Assembly: GCA_001465935.1 (NCBI GenBank)
Contig: LNKV01000019.1
Span: 62,001 to 126,000 of the forward strand
DNA: 64,000 nt
Source of the DNA: Clarireedia homoeocarpa
Lineage: Eukaryota > Ascomycota > Leotiomycetes > Helotiales > Rutstroemiaceae
Direction of reading: 5' to 3'
Position numbers and translations under genes: made by a program. Shown here piece after piece: positions 35,288-47,270 of this stretch; the stretch's first letter is position 1, and each line of letters begins with the position of its first letter. The notes under the pieces are model-generated. The model made no database searches and was not told the origin of the DNA. It worked only from the letters and a program-made list of their open reading frames with translations.

Positions 35288-36879
35288 TTTGCAGAGTACT
35301 GCTCGAATGACTTTGCAGATGAGCTGTTCATCCAATCATGGAAACAACCCTCAGGACTTCAAGTCTTCCAGAAATATCCATATACTTATGCTACCTCTCA
35401 CCTCCATCCGTACCTGCAGAGAAAAGCTCACTCAAGCCCGGTACGTAGCATCACATCTTTCAAAACTCTATCGGGCCCAATTACCCCGGATTTTCCTTCC
35501 ACCATCATCATGATTTGTTGGTTCATTTCCTAGGTCCATCAGAAGTTGCAGATGCGGGGAGACCGGCTCTTAATATTTATCCGTACAAATGAATTAGAGG
35601 CGCACATTTGATTCGGTACAAGAAGAAAAAAGGGTCTTCGGATAAATTAGTACAGTAAGGATTGAATAACTATGTTTTCCCGCAAATGAGATCTATAAAT
35701 ATTTTGTACTAGTTAATATGTGATAACTCTTAATATCCCTTATTGACACTTACATATAAACAATTGATCGGTCTAGTCCGCACTTCAGGCCCATCCGTCA
35801 ATATTTCCGAATGGGGTAGTCTCATTGGTCAATATTACCTGAAGTGCGAGTGGGCCGGATCATCAATACCCTTACATTGTAGTGATACCGGCGTAGTTGC
35901 TGGCCATTGTTGATTTGTCGTTTTGAGGATATATTATGACAGTTTTCAGCTCGATAAGAGCTGTCGATTTGGGGTTAGAAAGGAGAGATAGTCGGAGGAC
36001 TGAGTGGTGGGCTGGGAGGCGGGCTGGGAGGCGAAATGGCCTACAACTACTTCTCGAAGCAGGTAGAACTACAGATGACATGGTTGGTCTCGATACAAAA
36101 CCAAAGGTAAGATTGCCAACAGAGAGAGTCCTCTTACTTTAGTTACAGGCCAAATAAAAGCAAACACTGGGTCTTGTAACACTTGTAGCAGTTAATACTA
36201 CTTTGGTATAATATATAAGAAAACAGGATTGATTTGTAGTATAAAAGCTATTCATCTGCTTGAGATGTTACTATATCAAGCAAGGTGCTAGAAATTTCTA
36301 TGACCCAGTGTTTATCGTTATTCGGCCAACTACTAAAGTACAAGACAAAAATAATTCTTAAGCTGATAAAGATGAATCAGACCAATAGCTTGGAGATTCT
36401 AGAAGCCCCACGGGCGCTTGAGCCTACTGGCGGTTTGACTATTTGTACATAGCCCCTTTCATTGGTGAAACATCTCATCAAAGAGCGGAAATAAACTACG
36501 AGTATTGTTTCACTGAAGATATCTCCACACACCGAGCCCATGTGTTCGCCACGCTACGATGTCCAGGTAGGCTCAAGAGATCACATGTTAAGGGCGAAGT
36601 CATCAATCTGTGGTGAGGGACCCTGTTGCATCTGGATATTGGGGAAAAGAAATAAATCTGTTGTGGTAGTAATAGATAATTACATGAAAAACTCCATCTG
36701 TTGAGTTGTACACCGCACCAGTGTACTTTTGGTATCCGCTCTATGCCTCTAATAACGCCCGCTATCCGATGCTCATAAAATCCATGTACCATGGTACCAT
36801 ATGCTATGCTGTAAAGAGAATGACTACAGCTCATTGCTGATCGTTTGCCGAAAGAAATTAACACTTTTTAAATAATATC
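35288..36879. other. Intergenic region with inverted repeats
   Basis: Between the GH79 start and the stop of the transporter gene. It holds the GH79 promoter, a weak hairpin candidate near 35780-35860 (CGCACTTCAGG and its inverse) and a TA-flanked MITE-like element (36135-36340). No gene supported. Confidence 0.5.
36135..36340. mobile_element. TA-flanked MITE-like element (about 202 bp)
   Basis: The left end from 36137 (CTTTAGTTACAGGCC, then AAACACTGGGTC at 36162-36173) matches the reverse complement of the right end (ending GGCCAACTACTAAAG at 36338) over roughly 50 bp with some mismatches. TA lies immediately outside both ends (36135-36136 and 36339-36340), the target-site duplication expected of Tc1/mariner-type transposons. 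The element is too short to code for a transposase, so it would be non-autonomous. Confidence 0.7.
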
Positions 36880-38112
36880 TCAATGATGAGCATCTTCATC
36901 CTTTCCTGGCCACATTATCATCTTTGTGTAGACCGCCTTGATGTGTGCATACACAATCACAATCCATAACACAAATAAGACAACCCCCATTCCTGTTCCG
37001 ACACCGAGTATTGGTGTACTGCCCAATCTCTCTCCGATCTTGATCGTTGCTATTGTGTAGCCGACGTTCGGGAAAACATATGCGTACCAGTTGAGATGGA
37101 AGTCGTTTCGGTGAATAGCTTCGACAGCTGCGAATACAGCAATCGCGAAGAACCAAGTTGCAAGCATCCAAAGGAAGATGGCTGAAAGTAGAGCACCAAT
37201 TTGTAACAAATCGGGGATCATACTTGGGTTGGTAATGCCTGGTAGATTCATGTAGTTGGTGAAGGCTTTTGTAATTGTAGCATCTTGAGCCATTCCGATC
37301 AAAGCAAGAGCTGTGAAAGATGGTGGCCCGACTGCAATGAACATGGCAGGTCGGGATGCATCAACAGGTAATCCAGATGTCATGAGACGACCAAAGTAGA
37401 TACCATACATCATCATGGCAACCATCAATCCCAGTCCTTGAAATGTTAAACCAGCTATCAACATATTCGCAGCGGACTCGGCCGGTTGTGTTCTGCCAAT
37501 GGCAGATGCAAGAGTACCCACCAACATTGCTGGGAAGATAGGAAGCACCCATCCAGGCAAGACATTGGTTATGACGAGTTTCTTCACCATGAACAGGACG
37601 TGGTAGTAGACTACTGCAAAGACGGTCGCAACGATTGTGTAGGTCCAGAATGCTATTCTTAGAGCACCGATGAGCCATGGACCGGTATTTGGAATCCCGT
37701 AAGCTGTTGTATTTGTGATCATCGTTGCTATCGTAAGCATAGCTGTAGCGGAAAAGAAACCTTCGTGCGGATTGGTGAATGCGTGCGTTAAAGTCCCTGG
37801 ATGGATAATAAAGCGGGCGATCATGAGACTCGTGAGTGTTATGAAAAGCATGATGTTGATAACAAACAAGGCCTTTCCAAGGGTGATAACAAAAGGTAAG
37901 TTGATCGGTAAAACCGACATAGTGAATGCTACACCTCCTGTTGACATCGTCGATGCGTACCAAGCGAATGTGAAATGCTTCAGCCGACCTTTGAAGCCAA
38001 TCTCTTCGATGGCCTGTTCCTTCTCGTCTACTTCCTGAATGCCGAGTTCGAGGTCGCTATCTCTGACTCCATCGGGGAATACATTGTCGACGGGTGAGTG
38101 AGGGGAAACCAT
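36880..38112 (-). CDS. TDT-family C4-dicarboxylate/malic acid transporter (410 aa)
   Basis: Single exon. About 40 acidic N-terminal residues precede GFKGRLKHFTFAWYASTMSTGG, the entry to the first helix in the tellurite-resistance/dicarboxylate transporter (TDT, SLAC1-like) family. About ten hydrophobic segments follow, with FIIHPGTLTHAFTNPHEGFF after helix 2, IPNTGPWL, and the terminal VFPNVGYTIATIKIGERL. The family contains the fission-yeast malate permease Mae1, fungal sulfite effluxers and plant SLAC1 anion channels. The length and the F(T)FAWY start fit the fungal malate-transporter branch better than the SSU1 sulfite branch, but this is by eye. It would sit in the plasma membrane. The neighbours do not reveal its role. 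Confidence 0.88.
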   Translation of the reverse strand: MVSPHSPVDNVFPDGVRDSDLELGIQEVDEKEQAIEEIGFKGRLKHFTFAWYASTMSTGGVAFTMSVLPINLPFVITLGKALFVINIMLFITLTSLMIARFIIHPGTLTHAFTNPHEGFFSATAMLTIATMITNTTAYGIPNTGPWLIGALRIAFWTYTIVATVFAVVYYHVLFMVKKLVITNVLPGWVLPIFPAMLVGTLASAIGRTQPAESAANMLIAGLTFQGLGLMVAMMMYGIYFGRLMTSGLPVDASRPAMFIAVGPPSFTALALIGMAQDATITKAFTNYMNLPGITNPSMIPDLLQIGALLSAIFLWMLATWFFAIAVFAAVEAIHRNDFHLNWYAYVFPNVGYTIATIKIGERLGSTPILGVGTGMGVVLFVLWIVIVYAHIKAVYTKMIMWPGKDEDAHH

Positions 38113-40593
38113 ATTGGCTGGTATAAACTGAGCCAGCAGTCTTTATTATTTGTAGTTGAGTTTGACGAGAGAATTAGAACGTTCGTAGGAAAAGATAGGG
38201 AGAGACAGATGTATATGATACAAATACTAGAAACCGTTTCTAAGTAGAAAGAGCAGTTCGTATCGTATTAGTGTTCCAATGAAATGAGGGGAAAGGAGGT
38301 GTCTGGGGAAGTATTGTGTGGGAGTTGGACAACCTCCTCATTTTGAACATCTCAAGTCCAGCAACTTGAGAACGATGATCTCTGCGAGTGGAGCCCTTAG
38401 TGTCTCGTAGTGCTCTACCAAGACCAAGACTTTGATATCACACCTGGAACAACAATATGAAAAGATTGACGGCCAAGTTGGGCCGTAACATAGAGGAAAC
38501 ATCGAAGATATGCTCGAAACTGCGCAAAAGTGGAACTCCGAGAGATAACAACTCCAAATGGTGAGGCTCGACTTTACTCTAAGCCAACTATGGCTCGAAT
38601 GAATCCAGACTAAGGGATGATCTTTGAGCCTCTAGAACAACTAACATGTCGGAGCCAAGCAACAATCCGCTACCGAGTCTTGGCTTTAGAGCCCCTCGCG
38701 GGTGGCTTTAAGGCTGGGCATGATTTGGCCCACTAAAAATTGAAAGACCTAGCTTTCCGCAAATTTCCGAATCATGTCCAAGCAACAGCTAAAGATCTAA
38801 TTTTGTTAGGGTTTGTTAGGGGGTTTTCGGAATATGCAACAGCTGTATGCTATAGTAGAAGTACAACTTATGATCAAAACCCTTGGCCGCGACGACCGGC
38901 TGCACTCGTCGTGTCGCACACTCAAGGTCTAGAAGCCAAGAGGCCGAAAAATCTCAGATATGGTCAAAGACTCTTGGCAACCTCCAAGAGATAGCAGTAG
39001 AAATAGTTTCCCGCCCGTGGTGGACCCAATGCCGGGTTCGTGCCAAAGTATCCATGGTCCGTAGTTATACCGCTGATGTGACGAGTGTACTTCGTAGATA
39101 CTTCATCTCTTGCCCGTCGCCAAGCACAACTTCACGCGCGGTGAGGGACACGAATACCGCTAGGTACAACACTAGAGACCGACGATGCTGATAGATATCA
39201 ATTTGACGTCAAGGCAGACTGAGAGATGCTGACGGGCTTGGCAGTCATTTCGATAAACTTGCGATCGGCCTGATTAACTTCGCATACTTAGGGAGAGAGT
39301 GAATCGGATGAGCCACACCCAATGAATCACGTATCGCTCAACTCCGCATGGAGGTTTGACACTTGGTATTGAGCGGGACTCAAACGATGTTATCCATAGT
39401 TGGAGAAGTTGTTTGTGGTGAGTTAGGGAGTGAGTGAAAGGAGGTGAACGGACAAGCAGAATGCGATGTTGACGTTTCGGCATGAGCCACAGATACCCCC
39501 GTGGTCCTATATTTAGCCACTTTTAAAACAGCCAAGCCAAGAATTTGGTTTCCGCCGACACGTGATCGAAGCGCCCTCAAGTTCCGCCACACAGCCCGCG
39601 GACTAGATTGGATATATCTTTGTGAAGCGTCTTCCAAGTTTTTCTCATTCTTGCAGTACTATTACTGTAAGACATAACGAGCTCTTCTTCTTTGCATAGC
39701 CTCCAGCCAAGTATGCCAATGTGGCCGGGCATCTTGCATTTCTTCTAACTCATTTCTGCCTCTTCCTCATTGCGCTTTATCAAGTACTACTTGGCAAAAC
39801 AGCATTGGCAAATCAGCATTGGCGATGCCTTCCCGGCGCCGGTACTTTGATGTACCGGCAGTTGAGGTCACGTTAGCATTAGACGGAATTGTGCGTCTTC
39901 TTGCATAAGCCGTGCAGCAAATGAACCAATGAAAACACATATTGATCTTCTGCGGGGTAAACAGACAAAGACAATTCCGCGCAGTGTTGACGCGGTCGAC
40001 ACTGGATGGAAAGTGCTCAGAGTTTTTGTCTGTAATTGGGACGATGAGATAGTTCTCGTTATCGTGTATCTTCACTATGTTTTCTTCGGGTTTGTCGGTC
40101 CAGTGACCTTGGCAGCTTTTCTTCCAATTCCCGTAGCTCTCCGGCTGCTCCTATTTGGCTAGTCTTGTATTCTTAACACCTGCAATATCGTCATAAGATC
40201 TCCTCAGCCTCCGGCTAAATGTTTGTCCCACAAAAACACTTTGTTTAGACCTTTGTGTTTAAGTGCGAAGTACTCGTACTGGTCGACTCGCATTCTTCCT
40301 AAATCACCAGAACTATTTAGTAAGGTAGCAATTGGACTTATGTTGGTGCCAGTATGGATTTATCCTAAGGGTGTTCATATGATTGGAGCGGGAGAAGGAG
40401 TTTAGTATATACGAGTCCCTGAATTAGGTGAACAATTAATGACCAGGAATGGCTCAATTGGGGAATGAACTTTCTGCCATTGGGATATGCCACGGGTATA
40501 TCAGCAATGAATAGTCCTGATCTCGCCCTGATCTTATCCTGAAAGTGTCTCCACTCATCTCAATTTGAGAATCATTTGCAGAGAACATTCACA
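38113..40593. other. Gene-poor intergenic region (2.5 kb)
   Basis: Divergent: the transporter gene reads left and the GH43-type gene reads right, so both promoters lie here. Open frames (up to about 100 codons) look random. A 77-codon hydrophobic ATG frame at 39929-40162 was considered and not accepted. No tandem repeat or RNA gene seen. Confidence 0.5.
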
Positions 40594-42647
40594 ATGTTAT
40601 CATTGGCAATTTGCTTCATTTCTCTGCTAATCAGCCGCGCGTTTGCGTCTCTCCAAATCGTTCGTGTAAACATTGATTGTCGCGCATCTTAGCCAGCTAA
40701 CAAAACCTCAGGTACCGGGGGCGACATGGACTGCCTCTGGCCTCAACCAACACATACAAGCCCATGGAGGAGGCATAATCCAAGTAGGATCGACCTATTA
40801 CTGGGTAGGCGAGAACAAATTGAACGGAAGTGCTTTCCAATCCATAAATTGCTATTCCAGCACGGATCTAGTGAACTGGAAATTCCAATCTTACCTTCTC
40901 ACGGTGCAATCCTCGGGTGACTTGGGCCCAAACCGTGTTGTCGAACGTCCTCACATAATATACAATTCTGCAACTAGCAAATATGTAATGGTGAGTATCT
41001 GTCAACCTACCGTATGGTGCCTAATCTTCGGGCTTTTCATACCTCCAATTCTCGAACTTTCCATCGTAAAAAAACGATTGAGGTGTTCGAATCATAACGC
41101 TACTGCGGATGCACCGGCTAACACTCACATTTACTCCAGTGGATGCATATCGATTCTTCAAGCTACGGTGAAGCAAGGGCCGGAGTCGCAACTAGCAGCA
41201 GCGTCTGTGGAACATACACGTACCTGTAAGTGACTTCACTTTCACGTCGGCGGTGAATCGACGGGTATGCATCTGAGACATCAGCTGACCACAAGCGTGC
41301 AGAGGTGCAAGTCAACCGCTTGGCTTCCAGAGCAGAGATCTCAACGTGTTCAAAGGTAGAAACTTAGAAGACTTCTAAAAGACACCGTACTGAAGTTGAT
41401 GCAGACACTGATGGCACGGGCTACCTGCTCACCGAAGATGTAATTTTACCTTCCCACCTCCACCCCCACTTTGTATCCGCCTGGATGAAGAGCCATCTGT
41501 ATCAGTCGTATCTAACATTTGTAGCGTGCAAACGGTCTACGTATCAATAAGCTTTCTGCTGACTACACTTCGGTGGCATCGGCCACATATCTGTTCGCAG
41601 ATTATGAAGCTCCTGCAATTTATAAGAGCGGAAACACATATTTCATGTTTGCTAGCCACTTAAGTGGGTGGGGTATGTATTCTATTATATTTTGCTCAAC
41701 ATCTCCAAACATTCATGTAATGGGAGGATTTATGTTCAGTCATTCTAGCTCGCCCGCTAACAATCGAGCGCAACAGCACCAAATGACAATGTCTACTGTA
41801 CTGCCACATCTCTCTCCGGTCCTTGGTCTGCATGGTCTACTTTCGCTACCTCAGGAACGAATACCTACAGTAGTCAAACAGCGGCTGTAGTGAACATCAA
41901 TGGAATTGTAATGTTTGTGCTACCATTACTTTCATTATCGGTTCACAGACCAGTGAGACGTTAACTAATTAAAATTAGGTACATGGGCGATCGCTGGCAA
42001 TCCTCCAATCTGATGACTTCAACATATGTCTGGCTACCTCTAACTATATCTGGGACAACCGCAACCATGGTAATATAGTCCCATCTTCCCACTTCCCACT
42101 CTCAAACTCATTAAGATTAGGCAAATCGTGTAAACTGGAACATAAACGCTGCAGCAGGGACCTGGAGTACCTCTCCAACCGAAACAACGCCCGAAGCTGA
42201 ATCCAGCACAAACGCCCTCGCATCTGGCGCCACTATTCTCTCGTGTTCCGGATGTTCCGGCAGCAAGTCAGTAGGATACATCGGTGGCCCGAGCCCAGGA
42301 GGAACTTTGACGTTTAATGGCATCAGTAGTTCTGTAGCAACTACCACGACGCTCCGTATTCATCATACCAATGGTGATTCGACGCAGAGATACGCGAATG
42401 TGATCGTCAATGGTGTCAGCAATATCGTTTCATTCTTGCCGACGACCAACGATAATACGCCGGGCACGAGTCTCCTGACGACCCCGCTGAAGAGTGGAAC
42501 AGGGAATGTAATTGTGTTCCAGTCTTATAATTCGGGCTGGGGTGAGTCTTCTTATAGTTTCTCTCCTGCTGAAGTGTCCGATGCAATGCTGACGTCGTTT
42601 TACATGCAGCTCCGAACATTGACAGAATCATGGTTCCGGTATCTTAA
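40594..42647 (+). CDS. Secreted GH43-type glycoside hydrolase with C-terminal CBM35-like module; one-base frame break
   Basis: Predicted exons: 40594-40659, 40712-40990, 41140-41225, 41303-41355, 41405-41439, 41525-41672, 41777-about 41916, 41979-42069, 42121-42541 and 42610-42647. The first exon encodes a signal peptide (MLSLAICFISLLISRAFA). The five-bladed propeller region has QAHGGGIIQVGSTYYWVGEN, YSSTDLVNWKF, ERPHIIYN, DGTGYLLTEDRANGLRI, YEAPAIYKSGNTYFMFASHLSGW and YMGDRW, as in fungal GH43 exo-beta-1,3-galactanase-like enzymes. A carbohydrate-binding module like CBM35 ends in NIDRIMVPVS. All junctions join in frame except exon 7 to 8: the sum is 1 nt off, and removing one T from the TTT at 41914-41916 with donor GTGCTA at 41917 would fix it. 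Either a sequencing error or an inactivating mutation. Confidence 0.8.
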
Positions 42648-42706
42648 GAAGAGTAAGAGTTTCTTGATGGATGGGATATCCCGTCACACTTGACTGACTT
42701 TTGCTT

Positions 42707-43723
42707 TCACTTCCCATTCAACTTCTTATCCAATGTAAAAGCCTTATAGCTCTCACTCAAAAGATCAATCGAATCAAACTGCGACTTCTTGAAACATCGT
42801 ATAATCCTCTCAGGTATAGAATACCTCCTCCTTAAAACTTTCTTCTCTCCCCAAACCTCCCATCTCCCTTTAATCATACTCCTCGAGATGAGCGAAACGA
42901 CTGAAGTGGGCGGCAGTGGCGCATTCGTGCATACCTCCCGCAGCATCTTCTCCATCCCAATGAAGAGCCACGGATCCACAATCCGCAAGTGCGATAGCTG
43001 TTTCCTCGTTTGCGAAATCGCCGACTCGGCGGCGTATTCATATTGGTAGCCCATCATACGGAGACGGAGGTACGTGGCGAGAACGGTTGCGCAGAGTAGA
43101 GCGAGTTCACCTCGTAAGTACTCTGTTATACGACCCGCCCGGTACCGGCATGGTATCTCTACTGTTGTAACAGCTCGAGCACTTAGTGCAAATGTTCCGA
43201 CTTGGATCTCGAGGGAAGAGATTTCGTCGAATTCTTGTACGAGACCTGAAGGGATGTAGACCCATATGTATCCTGTAGCGCAGGCACATAGCGAGTAGGC
43301 CACGCCGTCCGAATCATTTGTCTTCTCGAAAAACGCTTTCGCACCGTAGGCTTTGATATCGGCGAAGTTGGCTGTGAGATCGCGTCCGAATTTCTTGATG
43401 ACATTTTCATCCGTGATGTTGATGTCTACCATGCTGATGCCGGAGTCATTGCTAGGCGTGATGTAGAACATGGGCTGAGTCATGAAGGAGGAGTCGATAG
43501 TACGAGCATTGTGAACTCTACTTATTTTCAGATTTGGGCTGGAGACTATGACGGTATGAGTTGTCGTCCTTTCTTTGATAGAATATTACTTACATTCCGT
43601 GGAAACGAGTGCTTCCTGAATGATATCAGGCAGTTGCTCAAATATCTTCTCGTTCCGAGAACTGATATCAATAATCGAAGGAGCCTCACTTCGACTCGTA
43701 ACAAGAATTTCGTCGTTGCTCAT
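42707..43723 (-). CDS. Uncharacterised protein (322 aa)
   Basis: Exons 43723-43594 and 43545-42707 on the minus strand. The 48-bp intron has donor GTAAGT and acceptor CATAG and joins in frame (phase 1); the ATG at 43723 is the first in the exon frame. The first 45 residues are hydrophilic (NDEILVTSRSEAPSIIDISS); the body is mixed alpha/beta with a moderately hydrophobic stretch (LRGELALLCATVLATYLRL) that is probably a buried helix rather than a membrane anchor, then a basic KKVLRRRY segment. No signal peptide. I do not recognise a domain. Its stop lies only 59 bp from the stop of the convergent GH43-type gene. Intact splicing and a 322-codon frame support a real gene; function unknown. Confidence 0.65.
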
Positions 43724-46379
43724 TTTCACGGTAGCTTCAATTTTCGAATTTCTGAAATTAATGACTTCACAAAGAACTCTTTTCTCTCAAATGGACAAGC
43801 TCAATCTTATCTACAATCGTACAAACATGCCATCCATCCTTTTATCAACGCACGAGACTCCCCGAGACTTAAAGTAGCTGCATATAATCTTAATTAATCA
43901 ACCATTCATTTATCCATCACCTCGTATCCACCACCCGCGTTTCTAAAATTAGCATGCCACGAAGGTACGTCAAGTGAGGGGGAAACCGTTGTAATACGAG
44001 ACATAGTGTACTTGAAACGTTGCTGAATCGCAATTCCCTCCTAAGTTTAGTTTGATGGGAGATCCTTTCGCGTGGTGTGGGTGGTGGTGTTGTAGGAATC
44101 ATTGGTAGAGTGTCAAGTGGAGCAGGATGAAGTCAACTCGGATAGGACCGCAGCTTACACAGCCCCTGCACTATGATGCGAAATGATGACGCTTATTTTC
44201 GGCAGAGATATGCCTAGGGCTGCGCCTTTTTATGGGCGGATGGGAATTGACTACTTAACAAGTTGCGTAAGTGCTGCGGCGTGGGAAAATTGTCGTCAGC
44301 TTCGTGATCGAGTTCGGTATTGTGGTGGTGATTTTGAATTCCGAGGATTCTCAAAATGACCACGTGATGAGTCTACACGTGTGGCATTGATTATCTAGAC
44401 AGGTACTTGCTTTAGGAGGCGCAGATCCGTCAAGTGACGAGAATGAAATGCCAAGTCGGTTTCGCAAAGTCCACTCAAAGGTTATAGCTCCGGATTCATA
44501 GGTAGGAGTACCTTGGTCCAGCTCTATTTTCGTCCTGGAAAATTTAAGTGAGTCGACCACCATGCTTAGAATCTCCAGCCCAGTGGCGGGAGAAATCAAA
44601 TGTAACAACAATCTGACAGCTATGGCTGGTTAGAGCTCTTTAGGAACGACGAGGTGGGTTATTGAAGACAGAACGAGCAAAGCCTATACCGATCGCGAAT
44701 GAGTTGAAGACACACTCCAGGAATTAAGACTTGATATTCTCTACTACATCTTCATAACCCTGGGCACAAAAGGAAACTCGCAAAGAATCAAGAAATAGCG
44801 ACGGAGATGATTCATGGTGTGTGAGATGAGAAGGGGCAGGAGAGATATCGCGCTTCGAAGAGAGGCAAGATATCGGATATGGTGCATACGATTGTGCCGA
44901 AACTTGTGGGAAGGCCATGTAAAAGATTTAAGGGGAAGTATGCTGGTGGAAAGGTTATACATGTGCGTGAAGAGCGTCATGAGTGTGGTAGGGGCCGAAA
45001 CTTGTGAGAAGGCCGTGTAAAAGATTTAAGGGGGAAGTGTGCTGGTGGAAAGGTTATACATGTGCGTGAAGAGCGTCATGAGTGTGGTAGGGCGGTGGGG
45101 GCCGGGGCAAGCAGGAGAGACAATAAATAATACATCGGATGTAGATTTATATATTTCTGTTGTATATGCGAAACCATTTGGCGAAAGTAGTAAGTCTACT
45201 TACTATTCGTCTGCAGATAGTATAGAAATCAGGCAGTTCGGAACAGGCAGCCGACTAGGCAAGGAGAAAAGATCGAGATGAGGCCTTTCCTACAAATTCT
45301 GTTGAAACCTAGAACTGTCCCTGATCCCCTCCTCATGTCGCATCAAATCTAAGAGCGCTGGCAAAAATATGATGGAAATAAAGGCTAGCACTGAGTTGTC
45401 CCATCCAAGACCTAGACGGCGGACCGGCAAGTGGTAGTATTGCCACAAATCCAGCATGCAGAGCGGCTCCAACTTTCACAGCGGAAGCTCCATGAATACT
45501 ATAGATGTCCACGATGTTGAAGCATTTTGACTCGATCGTCAAAAATGGTGGCGCACGCCGCCGCGCACCTATGTGGTTGGAATATACCCTGATCTCCGTC
45601 AACGGCCGCCAACTTTGGTTGACATCACCATTCAGGCAAGTTGAATCCAACACAATGGAATAGGAAACATGTTTGCATATCGACTAGGCAGGCTATTCGT
45701 TTGCCTTCAAGAACAAAACAGCCGATACCTGATCTGATATGAAGTTGACTGGACCCGGTGCTCTGGTTCTGTTCATCCCATGTCATGCAATGCAACTCCC
45801 AACACACCCTCGACTAGAGTTTCCAAGCACTGCTTTTACACTTTTCTGTGAATATTTATTTACGGGGAAAGCAAATATCGTTAGTGCGGGTTGATTTCAA
45901 CATCGCAGGGACGTGGCTACCGTCGACCAGGTAATGCCCTACTTGAATCTTCCGCTGGATTCCGCGTACTCCGTCCTAACTAACCCATCAGCTGAGTAGG
46001 TAATCACCGGTAGAGAAGATGATAGACTGTCGTGAATGAATAACAGACATACATCGATCTTGCCGGCCTAGAAAAGAGTTCAGGATAAACCAGTAAGGAT
46101 CCCGGTGCTAATCTGGCTGCGGTGATGCCTCGGAGCCGTCTCTGACTGGAAATGCTGCCGATTCTACTTCGCATTGCAACACATTCACCCTCAGTCTGAT
46201 TATGCCACCATTCCTCCGGTACAAGTAAACACCTAACACAATTGAGTGCTCAGAACAAATTGAAACCTTGAAATGTGACCAGCTTTTTAGAATGTACAGT
46301 AGCTAGAGCCATATTGATGTCTGAGGTGGTTGATAAGAAGGAAATATCTTCGAAGTATTCTCAGCTGGCTGAAACTCTC
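43724..46379. other. Gene-poor region with a 98-bp tandem duplication
   Basis: 2.7 kb without a supportable gene. Contains the promoter of the 322-aa gene and a near-perfect 98-bp direct duplication (44896-45092). Open frames of 60-106 codons overlap and lack motifs. The region lies next to a pseudogene, which fits a decaying accessory segment. Confidence 0.5.
44896..45092. repeat. 98-bp tandem direct duplication
   Basis: Copy 1 (44896-44993) and copy 2 (44994-45092) both begin GCCGAAACTTGTG and end GAGTGTGGTAGGG. They differ by a few A/G transitions and one extra G in a G run, about 95% identity. The high similarity indicates a recent event. Confidence 0.92.
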
Positions 46380-47270
46380 TCACATTTCTATATCTGGTAA
46401 TGCTTTTTCCATATCGGAAATCCGTTTGCTTGTCTGCAAGAAACTCGTTCATCACTGTCATTATTTCGAGATGAATTATCATCTTACCTGCGGATGACTG
46501 AAAAGAAAGTCGGGAACTGATTGTTGGTTGAGTTCCTAGCAGCTCCCGACCTTTTTTGAACTGCTCTACCACTACATCAAACCGCTGATGAAATTCAATT
46601 GCCTTCCTAGATTAATAGCCGGTCTTTTCTTAATAGTCATACCAATATAATCAGCCTCTGATTCTCGGAACCGGGAAGACCAAACATGTCCGGCCATGAT
46701 TGGCAAGCTGTAACATACCGTGGAGAACAACAGTTCTGAGAATCCGGTAAGAAGACCAAGCAAAAAGAAAGGAATACAAGGAAGCAATAAAACTCTGGTT
46801 AGAAGAGTGATGCTTTCCTTTTCGGCACTATGTTCTGCTATGGCATGAGCGAGCTCGTGAGATAGAACAATCGAGACAACAATTGAAGCCAAAGTGCCTA
46901 TATCTTTCGCGATCTTACTAAATTCCGAATTCCATAATCCATGAAAATATTTGATGTTTAGTTGCATGATTTTGAAAGATGTACTAACTATCCTTTTCAC
47001 CGCTCCGTTTGTTGGATTTTTGCTCACATTTTCCTATAATCTCATTATTGCTGTTTTGATCCTCAGCACAAGTGAGGACTGTATACGTGAAGCTTGCCAG
47101 CGCACCACATAGAGTTAGAAATGACTAGTCTGTACTCACGAGATGCTGGATTTTCATCCTCGTCCCCGAATGAACTCAAAGATATGGAGTTCGAAGGTAG
47201 AATTTCACTCGCCCATGCAGGCCGAGTGATTTCGTGCCATCTACTCGAATTGTGGAAGGAACCGCACAAT
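46380..47270 (-). pseudogene. Decayed OMA1-type M48 metallopeptidase
   Basis: Minus strand. The zinc site SHELAHAIAEHSAEK (HExxH) and the downstream ESEADYIGM of mitochondrial OMA1-type M48 proteases are easily seen at about 46640-46870. Farther upstream, at about 47065-47150, a segment resembling the family's NAFVLPGGKVFVYSG strand is recognisable but altered. Downstream of ESEADYIGM the frame shifts and a TAA stop (46612-46614) interrupts the segment before RKAIEFHQRFD. Another frame change precedes VPDFLFSHPQ, which is followed by a perfect 54-bp intron (46434-46487) and the C-terminus KRISDMEKALPDIEM. OMA1 normally cleaves inner-membrane proteins under stress; this copy cannot be translated. 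A functional OMA1 presumably lies elsewhere in the genome. Confidence 0.8.

Noticed and set aside
35780..35865. Short inverted repeat CGCACTTCAGG with flanking similarity
   Set aside because: Only about 11 bp match well and no target duplication is visible; too weak to call a mobile element.
39929..40162. 77-codon ATG frame with a hydrophobic C-terminal half
   Set aside because: Could be a small membrane protein, but no conservation or splice evidence can be seen.
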